A stretch of DNA of 64,000 nt from Paraniabella ginsengisoli. GTDB taxonomy: Bacteria > Bacteroidota > Bacteroidia > Chitinophagales > Chitinophagaceae. Made by a program: the position numbers and the translations under genes. The notes beneath the pieces were generated by a model, which saw only the letters and a program-made list of their open reading frames with translations, did not search any database and was not told where the DNA came from. This document shows, piece after piece, positions 52,267 through 62,751 of the stretch (positions are counted from its first letter, which is position 1; each line of letters begins with the position of its first letter). The DNA lies in assembly GCF_022513635.1 (NCBI RefSeq), contig NZ_JAKWBL010000001.1:1-64000 (forward strand), in the 5' to 3' direction.

Positions 52267-54199
52267 ATGAAAAGAAAAATTCTTTTAATATTCCTTTCTG
52301 CCATCAATCTTCAGGCAATAGCTCAATTGAAAATGCCTGCTATGTTTAACGACAGTATGGTACTGCAGCAAAATGCCAATGCGCCGGTATGGGGATGGGC
52401 AGCACCCGGACAAAAGGTAGAAGTAAGTGGAAGCTGGTCGGAAAAAAAGTATCGACTGTTAGTGATAAAACCGGTAAGTGGATGATTAAGCTTCCGACTC
52501 CTAAAGCTGGAGGGCCTTATAATATTGATATTAGAGCAAATGAAACGAAAAGAATAAACGGTGTTTTGATAGGTGAAGTTTGGATATGTTCAGGACAATC
52601 AAATATGGAAATGCCTGTGGAAGGATGGGCAAATGATCCTATTAAAAATTCATCTGATGAGATTGCAAACGCTAATTATCCATCTATCCGGTTGTTCACT
52701 GTTCAGAAAGATGTAGCCTTTAATCCCCGTGAAGACGTGAATGGTTCCTGGTCTGTTTGTGCGCCTGCATCAGTACGTTCATTCAGCGCCACAGCCTATT
52801 TCTTTGCAAAGGAATTGTATGAACGCTTAAAAGTTCCCATTGGACTGATACATACAAGCTGGGGAGGTACCATTGCTGAAGCATGGACAAGTGAAGCAGC
52901 GTTAAGAACGATGGGTGATTTTGATAATGAATTGAATACGATTGATTCAGTCGGCAAAAATATTAAAGCAATAATGCTAAAGGATAGCATTAGTAATCTA
53001 AGCTGGCAAAAAGCACTGTCCCAAGTGCATAATCAAAAAGTAAGCTCTTTAGATAATGACGGGTGGAAGGTGATGCAACTGCCAACTGTTTGGGAAGATG
53101 CAGGCTATCCAGACCTTGACGCGATTGTCTGGTTTAAACGTACCGTGCAAATTCCTGAAAGCTGGGCAGGCAAAGATTTAAAAATTGATCTGGGGCCAAT
53201 AGACGACAGGGATATCACCTATTTTAACAGTGAATTTTTAGATAGTACAATGGGCGGCTTTTCCTGGGCTGCCGAACGTCATTATACTATTCCGGGCAAG
53301 TTGGTGAAGGCCGGAGCAAATACAATATCTGTTTGTGTAATTGACGATTGTGGAAACGGCGGATTGTATGGGATGAAGGAAAAGATGAAAATATATCCGG
53401 CTACTGAAAATGCTTCAACAGGAATAGGATTGGATGGAGAGTGGCAGTATAAAATAGTTGCAGCTAAGCCTAAGCAGGTACTTAATACCTGGCCTAATCA
53501 ACCTTCTGTATTGTATAATGGTATGATATCGCCTTTAATTCCATTTTCGATAAGAGGCGCCATTTGGTATCAGGGCGAATCAAATGTTGGAAGAGCTAAA
53601 CAGTACACTAAGTTGTTTCCCTTAATGATCAGGGATTGGCGCAAGCGATGGAACGTGGGCGCATTTCCTTTTACTTTGTTCAGATTGCACCGTTTACTTA
53701 CATGGGCGATCATACTCAGGCCGCTGCTTTGCGCGACGCTCAACGCCGCACCTTGACATTGTCTCCCAACACGGGGATGGCAGTTACTTTAGACATCGGA
53801 AACCTTAAGAATATTCATCCAGCGAATAAGCAGGATGTAGGAAAACGCCTTGCTCTTTGGGCATTGAATAAAACCTACAACCATAAAGATGTTGTGTATT
53901 CGGGCCCTTTATATAAAGCAGTTGATAAAAATGAAAATAAGATGATCGTTTCTTTTACCAATACCGATGGTGGCCTAAGTGCATACGATGAAACATTAAA
54001 AGGATTTGAATTAAAAGGTGCAGATGGTTTGTGGAAGCCTGCTACAGCAACTATTGATGGAGATAAAGTTATTGTTGTTACTGATGATGTTCAAAAACCC
54101 GTAGCGGTAAGGTATGCTTTTTATGATTCGTCTGTAGGTTCATTATTTAATGGCCGCGGATTACCGGCTTCTTCTTTTACATCTGAAGATTTAAATTGA
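52267..54199 (+). CDS. Sialate O-acetylesterase-like protein (SASA family), second copy (frameshifted)
   Basis: Paralogue of the divergent gene at 50097, about 644 residues. The start is taken at MKRKILLIFLSAINLQAIAQ, a signal peptide 12 codons inside the longer frame. Motifs: MVLQQNANAPVWGW, ICSGQSNMEMPVEGWANDP, WFKRTVQIPESWAGKDLKID (inserted jelly-roll), AIWYQGESNVGRAKQYTKLF and IHPANKQDVGKRLA. Single-base losses are near 52447 (A run) and 53674 (T run; repair gives AFPFYFVQIAPFTYMGDHTQ). Readable pieces are 52231-52485, 52389-53756 and 53636-54199. First gene of a plus-strand run with SGNH hydrolase, GH92 and ROK kinase. Confidence 0.9.
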
Positions 54200-54302
54200 T
54201 TGTTTTTGCAAAAGAGCAAATTTGAATAAGCCCAGGATAACATTATATGGTTCTCATTTACCCTTAACTCAACACCAATTAAAGAATCAAAAATAATTCT
54301 GA

Positions 54303-55694
54303 ATGAAATTTTTAAACTATTTGTGGCTTTCTTTTCTATCCTGTTTTTGCTTTTCTGCGATGGCGCAAAATGCTCCGCGTTTTACCAATGGAGACCGTGT
54401 TGTTTTTGTAGGAAATAGCATTACACACGGTGGACGGTATCATCAGTATATCTGGCTTTATTATATGACACGGTTTCCCGAAATGCGCATCACCATTATG
54501 AATGCAGGTATAGGAGGTGAAGTGGCAGAGCAAATGTTTAAGCGATTAGAGACAGACGTGTATGCAAAAAAACCATCCGTTATTGCGTTAACTTTTGGCA
54601 TGAATGATACCGGATACTTTGAATTTCTGCAGGCTAACAGTTCTGAAAAATCAAAAGAAAAACTTGACAGGTCATATAAAGCTTATTTGCGCATTGATTC
54701 TTCTTTTAAAAAGCATACCGGAAGTAAGAAAATTATTATTGCCGGTTCACCCTATGACGAAACAAGCAAATTTGGTAAAGACAATTTTTTCCCCGGAAAG
54801 AGTAAAGCATTGCTTGAAACAGCCAACTTCCAGGAAGCGGTTGCCAAAAAGAGCGGTTGGAGTTTTGTAGATTTTAATCGCCCTATGACAGCGATCAATC
54901 TGCGTGAACAAGCAAAGGATTCCACTTATACTATAATAGGCAATGACCGGATACATCCCGGTGTTGACGGGCATCTGGTAATGGCATATTTATTTTTGAA
55001 AGCTCAGGGGTTGAAAAATAAAAAGGTTGCAGAGATGACTATCAACGCAACAACTTCCAAAGTGGAAAGAACGGACAATTGTATAATTACCGATGTAAAA
55101 GCCGGGCAGGACGAACTTCGATTTGATTACCTGGCCAAAGCGTTGCCTTACCCGGTGGATACAATGCCTACCGGAGAGTGGAATGCCATGCAACGTCGTG
55201 AAACCGATGCGTTGGAATTAGTTCCATTTAATCAGGAACTAAATCAGGAAATGTTATTTGTAAAAGGATTAAAGAATAATAATTATGCTGTTGAAATTGA
55301 TGGCCGGAAGATAGGAGAGTGGAGCGCTGAACAATTGGGAGCAGGGATCAATCTTGCAGAGCAGCGTAGAACTCCGCAGTATGAGCAGGCGATGGCCATA
55401 AAAAAACTGAATGAAGAAAGATGGCAGATAGAACGTAGATTGAGAGATTATGCCTGGATGGAGTATGATTTTTTAATGGACAAGGGTTTGCTATTTAAAG
55501 ATGATCTTGCTACATTAGATACTATTTACACACATATAAACGAAGGCTTTGTAAGAGGCAATTTAGATAATTACTTAAAAGCCCGTTATCCGGAAGTGAG
55601 GCAAGGTTGGCAAAGGCAGATGGATGTTCTTGTAGAAGAGATATATCGTATCAACAAACCCCAAAAACATTCTTTTTACATACACGCATTATAG
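54303..55694 (+). CDS. Secreted SGNH/GDSL hydrolase with long C-terminal extension
   Basis: Esterase-type protein of 463 residues, intact. Signal peptide ends near FCFSAMAQ. Block I is VVFVGNSITHGGRYH (Ser), block II has AGIGGEVAEQ (Gly), block III GMNDTGYF (Asn), block V NDRIHPGVDGHLVMAYLFL (Asp-His). The last 200 residues form a charged, mostly helical region (RRTPQYEQAMAIKKLNEERW, RRLRDYAWMEYDFLMDKGLL) of unknown role. It probably deacylates the same decorated mannoside as its neighbours; this is inferred from context. Confidence 0.87.
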   Translation: MKFLNYLWLSFLSCFCFSAMAQNAPRFTNGDRVVFVGNSITHGGRYHQYIWLYYMTRFPEMRITIMNAGIGGEVAEQMFKRLETDVYAKKPSVIALTFGMNDTGYFEFLQANSSEKSKEKLDRSYKAYLRIDSSFKKHTGSKKIIIAGSPYDETSKFGKDNFFPGKSKALLETANFQEAVAKKSGWSFVDFNRPMTAINLREQAKDSTYTIIGNDRIHPGVDGHLVMAYLFLKAQGLKNKKVAEMTINATTSKVERTDNCIITDVKAGQDELRFDYLAKALPYPVDTMPTGEWNAMQRRETDALELVPFNQELNQEMLFVKGLKNNNYAVEIDGRKIGEWSAEQLGAGINLAEQRRTPQYEQAMAIKKLNEERWQIERRLRDYAWMEYDFLMDKGLLFKDDLATLDTIYTHINEGFVRGNLDNYLKARYPEVRQGWQRQMDVLVEEIYRINKPQKHSFYIHAL

Positions 55695-55732
55695 CGTAAA
55701 CTTTAGTGGATCCATCATTCAGCGTATTATAT

Positions 55733-58043
55733 ATGATATCAAAGTCAAGGTTTTTTTTCTCTTCACTCTATTTGTGATCACACTTATGTGCATAGCCAGG
55801 TTGTATCACCGGCAAAATATGTGAATCCATTTATTGGAGCCAGTACCAGTGCGGGCAAAGCTGGTATCTATCATGGTTTAGGAAAGACTTTTCCAGGAGC
55901 AACTACACCGTTTGGAATGGTGCAGGTAAGCCCGAATACAATTACCGGAGGCGATAACGGCTCGGGCTACAGTTACGAGCATTCAAGTATTGAAGGTTTT
56001 GCATTTACACAAATGAGCGGGATCGGATGGTTTGGTGACCTGGGCAATTTTTTGGTTATGCCAACTACTGGAAAGCTAAAGACCTTCGCAGGAAAACCAG
56101 ATGGTGCGAATGGAGATGGATACAGATCAAGATATAAAAAGGAAAGTGAAAAAGCATCTGCAGGATACTATAGTGTTAAATTATCTGATTATAATATTGG
56201 TGTAGAAGCAACAGCAGCAGCACATAGCGGTATGTTGCGATTTACTTTTCCTGCTAATAAAGAATCACGTATACAGATCGACTTAGCAAGACGAGTTGGC
56301 GGTACATCCACAAAGCAATATGTAAAAATAGTGGACAGCCAAACAATACAAGGTTGGATGCAGTGTACGCCAAATGGTGGAGGTTGGGGCAACGGAGATG
56401 GCAAGGCTAATTACACTGTATATTTTTATGCCAGGTTCAGCAAGCCATTTAAGAACACCGGTGTTTGGAGTGCATCCATTCCAGATACAGCAAGCCGTAA
56501 GCGAGAAGCGATCGAAAGTGATTATTATCAACAATGGATTGCTGATGCAGTGGTAACAAAGGGCACAAAGGAAAAAGAAGGAAAACATCTTGGCTTTTAT
56601 ACAGAGTTTGAAACAAAGACTGATGAAGTGGTTCTAATGAAGGCCGGGATTTCTTTTGTAAGTATGAATGGCGCTAAGGAAAATCTTGAAACCGAAATCG
56701 GATCATGGGATTTTGATGCAACACACAGCAAGGCGGTTTCGCTTTGGAACAAAGCATTAAATGTGATTGACATTGATGGCGCTACTTCCGATCAGAAAAG
56801 TATTTTTTATACGGCATTGTATCATACAATGATCGATCCGCGTATTGTAACAGATGTTGATGGAAATTATATGGGTGGTGATCATAAAATACATCACTCA
56901 ACATCATTTAAGAAGCGAACTATTTTCAGTGGGTGGGATGTTTTTCGCAGTCAATTTCCGTTGCAGACAATTATCAATCCTGCTTTGGTGAATGATATGA
57001 TCAATTCGCTGGTAACACTTGCAGATGAAACGGACAGTAGTTATTTAGAAAGATGGGAATTACTTAATGCTTACAGTGGCTGCATGCTGGGCAACCCTGC
57101 TGTTGTAGTATTGGCAGATGCTTATGCAAAAGGTATTCGAAATTATGACGTTGAAAAAGCCTATCGATATGCTGTCAATACCAATGAAAGATTTGGCAAT
57201 GGAAGATTAGGTTATGATCCTGGAAGTATCGCAAAAACATTGGAGTACGCATTTGCGGACTGGTGTCTTTCTCAATTAGCAAAAGAATTACATAAAGAGA
57301 CAGACAGTGAAAAATTTTATCAGCGTTCAAAAAGCTATAAAAATATCTGGGATACAACACATCAATGGTTTCGGCCTCGCAAAGAAGATGGCAGTTGGGA
57401 GCCGTGGCCAGACGAAGGCCGTATGACCGATTGGTACGGCACTTTTGAAACCAATCCATATCAGCAGGGTTGGTTCATTCCTCATGATATTCCCGGAATG
57501 GTGGCGCTTATGGGTGGCAAAGAAAAAGTTATAGCAGACCTGGAAAACTTTTTTAATAAAACACCTCAAAATTTTATGTGGAACAGTTATTACAATCATG
57601 CTAATGAGCCGGTACATCATGTTCCTTTTTTGTTTAACAAATTGGGTGTTCCCTGGCTTACGCAAAAATGGACACGTATTATTTGCGACAGCGCTTATCA
57701 TAATTCTGTAGAAGGATTGGTGGGCAATGAAGACGTTGGCCAGATGAGCGCCTGGTATGTATTAGCCTCTATTGGAATTCATCCGGTTTGTCCGGGAAGC
57801 ACGAGTTTTGAAATAACCAGCCCGTTATTTAAAAGAGCTTCTATCCGGCTTCCTAATGGAAAAAAGTTTTCTGTCATTGCAAAAAATAATAGTTCTTCAA
57901 ACATATATATTGAAAGTGCGTTGCTTAATGGAAAGCCCTATGATAATTCTTATATAGATTATTTTGATATTATGAAAGGAGGGTCGCTTGAATTAAAAAT
58001 GAGCGATAAGCCTAATAAATCCCGAAAGTTAAATGATGAATAA
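55733..58043 (+). CDS. GH92 exo-alpha-mannosidase, second copy (frameshifted signal peptide)
   Basis: Second GH92 enzyme, about 770 residues, clearly diverged from the copy at 47462. It starts with HSQVVSPAKYVNPFIGAST after the signal peptide. Hallmarks: GYSYEHSSIEGFAFTQMSG, SGWDVFRSQFPLQTII, NHANEPVHHVPFLFNKLG (acid Glu region) and GNEDVGQMSAWYVLASIGIH (base region). The signal peptide region has two single-base losses (T run near 55755 and one near 55788); the likely signal is FFFLFTLFVITLMC. The unbroken frame starts at 55788. Its last codons overlap the start of the ROK gene by 11 bases, so the two are translationally coupled. Confidence 0.93.
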
Positions 58044-58889
58044 AAATATTGGGTTAGGTATAGATGTGGGAGGTTCTCATATCACTGCTGCGCTAGTAGA
58101 TCTTGATCAATACTATATTTTAAAAGACTCGCGCTTTCGGGGAGCTGTTAATTCAAAAGGTTCTGTAAACGAAATTAGCGAGGCTTGGTTAGACGTGATC
58201 AACAGGTCGCTGAATTGTTGTACTGATGCCGTTACAAGAATAGGAATAGCTATGCCTGGGCCATTTGATTATGAGAACGGCATCAGTTTGATAAAAGATA
58301 ACAATAAATACGAAGCATTATACGGCATCAATATAAAAACATTATTGTCAGAGGCATTGTCAATTGCGCCTGAACAAATCACTTTTTCAAATGATGCCGC
58401 ATGTTTTTTAAAAGGCGAAATAGTTTCTGATGATACTTGTAAGTACGAACGTGTTGTAGGCCTGACCTTAGGTACAGGACTTGGTTCGGCGCGTTTTAAA
58501 GATAATCTGGCTGAAGATGCGAATCGTTGGTGTATGCCTTTTTTGGAAGGTATTGCTGAAGATTATATATCGACACGCTGGTTTCTACAACGTTATTTTG
58601 AGCGTTGCGGTGAAATGGTGAAAGATGTAAAAGCCCTTGTTGAGCAATACACTTCAAATAAATTGATTGCAGAGATCTTTGATGAATTTGCTAAAAACCT
58701 GGCTCTTTTCGTTCAAACCTGTGTAAAAGAAGATGGAGCTGAAACAGTTATAATTGGCGGCAACATTGCCAATGCAAATAAACTTTTTTACCATTAATGT
58801 CGCAGCGCTTGCGCGATGAAGGTATTTCTATTCCTGTAAGAATTGCCAGCTTAGGTGAAGATGCAATGATTGTTGGTGCCGTTTCCTGA
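58033..58889 (+). CDS. ROK-family sugar kinase-like protein (frameshifted end)
   Basis: Cytoplasmic ROK-fold protein of about 285 residues, probably a hexose or amino-sugar kinase. ATP motif: GLGIDVGGSHITAALVD; catalytic region FSNDAACFLKGE with Asp; second phosphate motif VVGLTLGTGLGSARF. The Cys-rich zinc motif of many ROK kinases (C-x-C-G-x-x-G-C) is not present. No DNA-binding domain is seen, so it is a kinase rather than a repressor. One T is missing near 58787; repair gives ANKLFLPLMSQRLRDEGISI and a stop at 58887-58889. It would trap mannose released by the GH92/GH38 enzymes after import. Two Met codons (58033, 58036) are possible starts. Confidence 0.88.
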
Positions 58890-58894
58890 TGACT

Positions 58895-61407
58895 TTAGTT
58901 TGTCAATGTAATTTCAAGTGTAGCAATGCCATGCTTTGGTAATGCTGTCATTACTGCTTTGCCATTTACCTTAGCTTTTGTGTTTGGCGTGCCATCCAGA
59001 TTTATCCATGTTGCTTTTTCAAAAGGTTTGAAAATTTTAATATTTACAGGAGTGGTTTTTCCTTCCGCATTATAGAATCTTGCAATCAACTTATTATTTT
59101 TTAAGTTAAAAGAGGTTAGTTCGTAGCCGGTTTCTGAAAGATCGATTATGCTTTTTAAATCTCTTTTTATATTACCGGGGATGACAATTAATGGTTCTGC
59201 AATATTACTGGCGGCTGTATTAAGTTTTGCATCGTCCCATTTACCGGAATGCGGTATGACAGCGTAATTGATTTCTGTTGAATCCTGAAGCTGATAATTA
59301 CCATTCCACAAACCCATGCCACTGTATGCGATCGTTAGCGCTAAAGGAAAATTTTTGCCCTGTGAATAGCTGGTTGTATGGTCTGAAAACAACGCTAACC
59401 CTTTATTCTGTTTCCTGTCTGCAATATCCACCCAACGATAGATGATATTATTTTTAATACTGTCCCAGGTACTGAAAAATGTATTATCAAGACGGCTTTC
59501 GGTTACATCAAAAGGCGCATCTTTATAAACCTTCATATCGTGCAAGCTTGTCGGAAAGTATATACAAAGTTTTGAAGTATCTACATAAAACGCTTTCTTA
59601 ACATCTTTACTATCATAACCACCTCTCTGCGCATGGCCATCACCAACGCCCTCACTGTTTTTCCAGCGAATGGTTGTTTCAAAATCGATGGCTGGCTGGC
59701 CAGTTTTAAGGCTGATCTTTTGCACAAAGCTATGGTCTCCGATTTTTCCTGTTATTTCTGCAGTTTTTTCGAGCGGCCCATTTTCCAAAATACGAATTTC
59801 ATTCTTCTGATCAATTGATGATAGAAAACGCTGTTGATTATAAAAGTATCCGCCAATTTCATTAAACCGTTTACTTGTGGTTTTATCGATCCATTCTTTA
59901 TCATCCTTTTTTGTGATCAGGCTTTTTACAGCTCCGGTTGCAGGATCTAAGCCAAGCCGGTAAAGATCTGTTTCTAATAAATAATTATTTTCCTTGTGTT
60001 GATTGTTTTGTTTTACTGCGGTGTTGTTCTTCTTCTCCACAATCTTATATATTGAAGCGGCTGTTGCAGGCACTTCGGCTTGAAAGATTACTTCTATCGA
60101 ATCGATAGACGAAGATTTGTTTATTTGTGATAGAACCTTTGTGCCATCTGCTTTTTCAATTGCAATACTTTTATTTGCTGCTATTAATGGAAGCTTTACT
60201 CTTACTATTTCCTTTCGTTGAACGCCAGACGTATTGATTATCGTTATTGCTTTATTATTAGTAGTTGTTAATTGCTTTTTGCAGTCTGCTATAATATCTT
60301 CAGCGAGCTGGTCGCTTTTATCGAGCCATTGCATTGCTTTTTTAAACCAATGGATTGGTACAATCCAGCAATCATGATGTTGCGCCAACAATAAATTTCG
60401 CCAGGCTTCATCAATCAGATCGTCTGGTCTGTTGTAAACGCCATGCAGTTGTGCAATGGCGCTGAGTTTTTCAACTTGTATTAATTTATTTTCAGTTGAT
60501 CGAACTCTTTGCGCTATCTGCTGTAGTTTTTGAGAACCCCACACCAGGCTAACCTGTATATCTTCCTGCGTTACATTCCAGTCTGTTGTTGGCTTAGCCG
60601 CCACATTCTTGAAATAGTCATACCAGGTAATGTATCGGGTATTGCTTTGCTTGGCATTAAGCCAGGGACCAGTTTTCCAGCCCGCATCCTGAAGGCACAT
60701 ACCGATTGGATTTTTGATACCTTGCTTCATAGCATCTGAAAAAAATCGTCAGAGTTGGTCCAGGCTTGCGTTTGCCAGGTTGAGAAATTCACTAATTTTT
60801 CTGAGCCATACCTGGGAACCGTTGGGATTTTAGTTCCTTCAGGCCCAACCCAGTTTAAGATCTCCCCACCAAAAGCCCTTGTGTAACCTCCCCAACATGT
60901 ATTTGGGTTTTTTAGCGAAGCATATTTGAAACCGAAGGATTTTAGAATGAAAGGTAAAGCGCTTGTAAAACAGGGCTCTTCCGAAGAATAAGTATCAAAC
61001 GTGGCATTTGGAAAATGTTCCTTCATTTTTTTAATGCCATATTCAAAATGACGGATAATGCTCTCACCTGAAACATTAAAAAAGTAACTCTGTCCATAAG
61101 CAGGATTTACAAATTCTATTCGGCTGTTTTTGGGATATTGCTTTTCATAATAACTTTTAAACCTTGTATATGCTTCAGGATACCTGGCTTTAACGCTATC
61201 CCATGTTTCAGGTTCAATTTCCAAGTTAATATTCCAGTCGGGTTTTTTGTCAAGATTTTTAAGAATAAAATCTGTGAAATTTTTGGGATAATGGCCATAT
61301 ATGCCGCCATGATAACCATCAATAAAATAGGTGTTTTGGGCTGAAGTAATATTGCTGATAACGACAAAACATATAACGAGGGTAAGGACGGATGTACACA
61401 ATTTCAT
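58895..61407 (-). CDS. GH38-type alpha-mannosidase (frameshifted)
   Basis: Secreted retaining alpha-mannosidase of about 838 residues. The start is placed at MKLCTSVLTLVICFVVISNI, a signal peptide ending at SAQ, 11 codons inside the longer frame. N-terminal GH38 domain: TYFIDGYHGGIYGHYPKNF, TYSSEEPCFTSALPFILKSF, CLQDAGWKTGPW. Linker helices follow (LIDEAWRNLLLAQHHDCWIV, the His/Asp metal-site region), then the C-terminal beta domain (DLYRLGLDPATGAVKSLITK). One T is missing near 60737; repair gives SDDFFSDAMKQGIKNPIGM. Readable pieces are 60727-61440 and 58895-60730. Convergent with the ROK gene, six bases apart. Confidence 0.88.
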
Positions 61408-61642
61408 TTTATAATAGATATAGCTCCTTAGTATTGTCACCTTAGTATTTTTTTTCCGCTATGTCTGTGCGTTAATAATCTTTAAAAGCTGAAATATATT
61501 GGTTTTTGCAATTCAATATAAAATAAAAGTTAGATGAAGATAGCAGTAAACTAATTGCAGTTGACTTAGTTTATTCTATATTGAAATCGAATGTTGATTA
61601 TTTGTAAGCATGCAAATTAATTGGCTAATATAAATAAGTTGA

Positions 61643-62557
61643 TCAGGACAAAGGTTCTTTACTCCGAGTGACCATAAGGATTATTCCCGCCAAAATCATC
61701 ATAATACTTACCAGTTGAGCCTGAGTTATATTGAGTGCATCAATAACTGGGTTTACGCGTATCATTTCTACTAGGAAGCGCTCAATACCGCTGAGGATTA
61801 AATAGAAGCTTAACAAGAGGCCTGGTACGATTATTTTTTTCGCCAACTCCAAAGAAGTAAGAATAATAAAAAACAAATGATGGCTTCCCATAAAGATGTA
61901 GGAAAGACAGCTTGATCAAGTTGATAACAATAATTACCCCAGTCACATCGGAGCATGATGCTGCCTTCTCTTATAAGATTATGCGGGTATTGGTATGCCC
62001 AAAATCCGTCAGGTATCCAGGCAAATGGCTTTTCCACATTATTGATGCGTCCCCAATCGCCATCGCCCGAAACATGACAACCCAGCCTCCCAATGCAATA
62101 AGCAATCATAAATCCCGGCGCAGTTGCATCCAATAAATAAAGAGGTTTGATATTGTTTACATAGAAAAAACGCAGGTAACTAATAAAGCTGAAATTAACG
62201 AGCCATAAAAATTGATACCGGCAAAAGAAAATACTTCCGATGTGGATTGCGAGCGGCTATAATTTTCCAGTATATAAAAAACTTTGCCGCCAATAATTCC
62301 GGCAATTGTTGCTAACAACGACCAGGAGGCAACACTTTTACTGGGTAATACTTTTGCCGGTTTAGTTGGATCAACCAGGCAAGCTTTTTTGTGATAAAGT
62401 ATCCTGCTGCTTCTTTTTCTAAAAGATATTTCTTTAAAAAATAAAGTCCAACTATAAAAGAAAGCGCTATTGAAAAGCCAAATGTGGTAATATGATGAAG
62501 AAAAGGCCACTCTAAGCCCAATACTTCTCTGAATAAATAATATAGATCAGGATACAC
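61643..62557 (-). CDS. Prolipoprotein diacylglyceryl transferase (Lgt)-like membrane protein (frameshifted)
   Basis: Polytopic inner-membrane protein of about 304 residues with seven hydrophobic segments. The Lgt signature region reads YCIGRLGCHVSGDGDWGR; in canonical Lgt an Asn stands where Cys follows GRLG. The second conserved region, GIERFLVEMIRVNP, keeps the Arg residues. Single-base losses are near 62395 (A run), 62160 (T run; repair gives TCVFFYVNNIKPLYLLDATA) and near 61875 (A run). Readable pieces are 62312-62557, 62157-62510, 61831-62133 and 61643-61891. It would attach diacylglycerol to lipoproteins, many of which are encoded here. It may be a paralogue of the housekeeping enzyme. 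Confidence 0.8.
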
Positions 62558-62751
62558 TTTTAGCTACCGTTTTACCAGGTGAATATACTTCTATTTATAC
62601 TATGGCCTCAGTCACTTTCAACTTTGCAATATTGGACACATTTGAAATGGAATACCACTAACTAAAAGATGTTAAGAATAAAAAAATGAGGATGGAGGTA
62701 TTGTTATGGTAAGGTTACTTAATATATAGGAACGATAAACGATTCTTTAAT

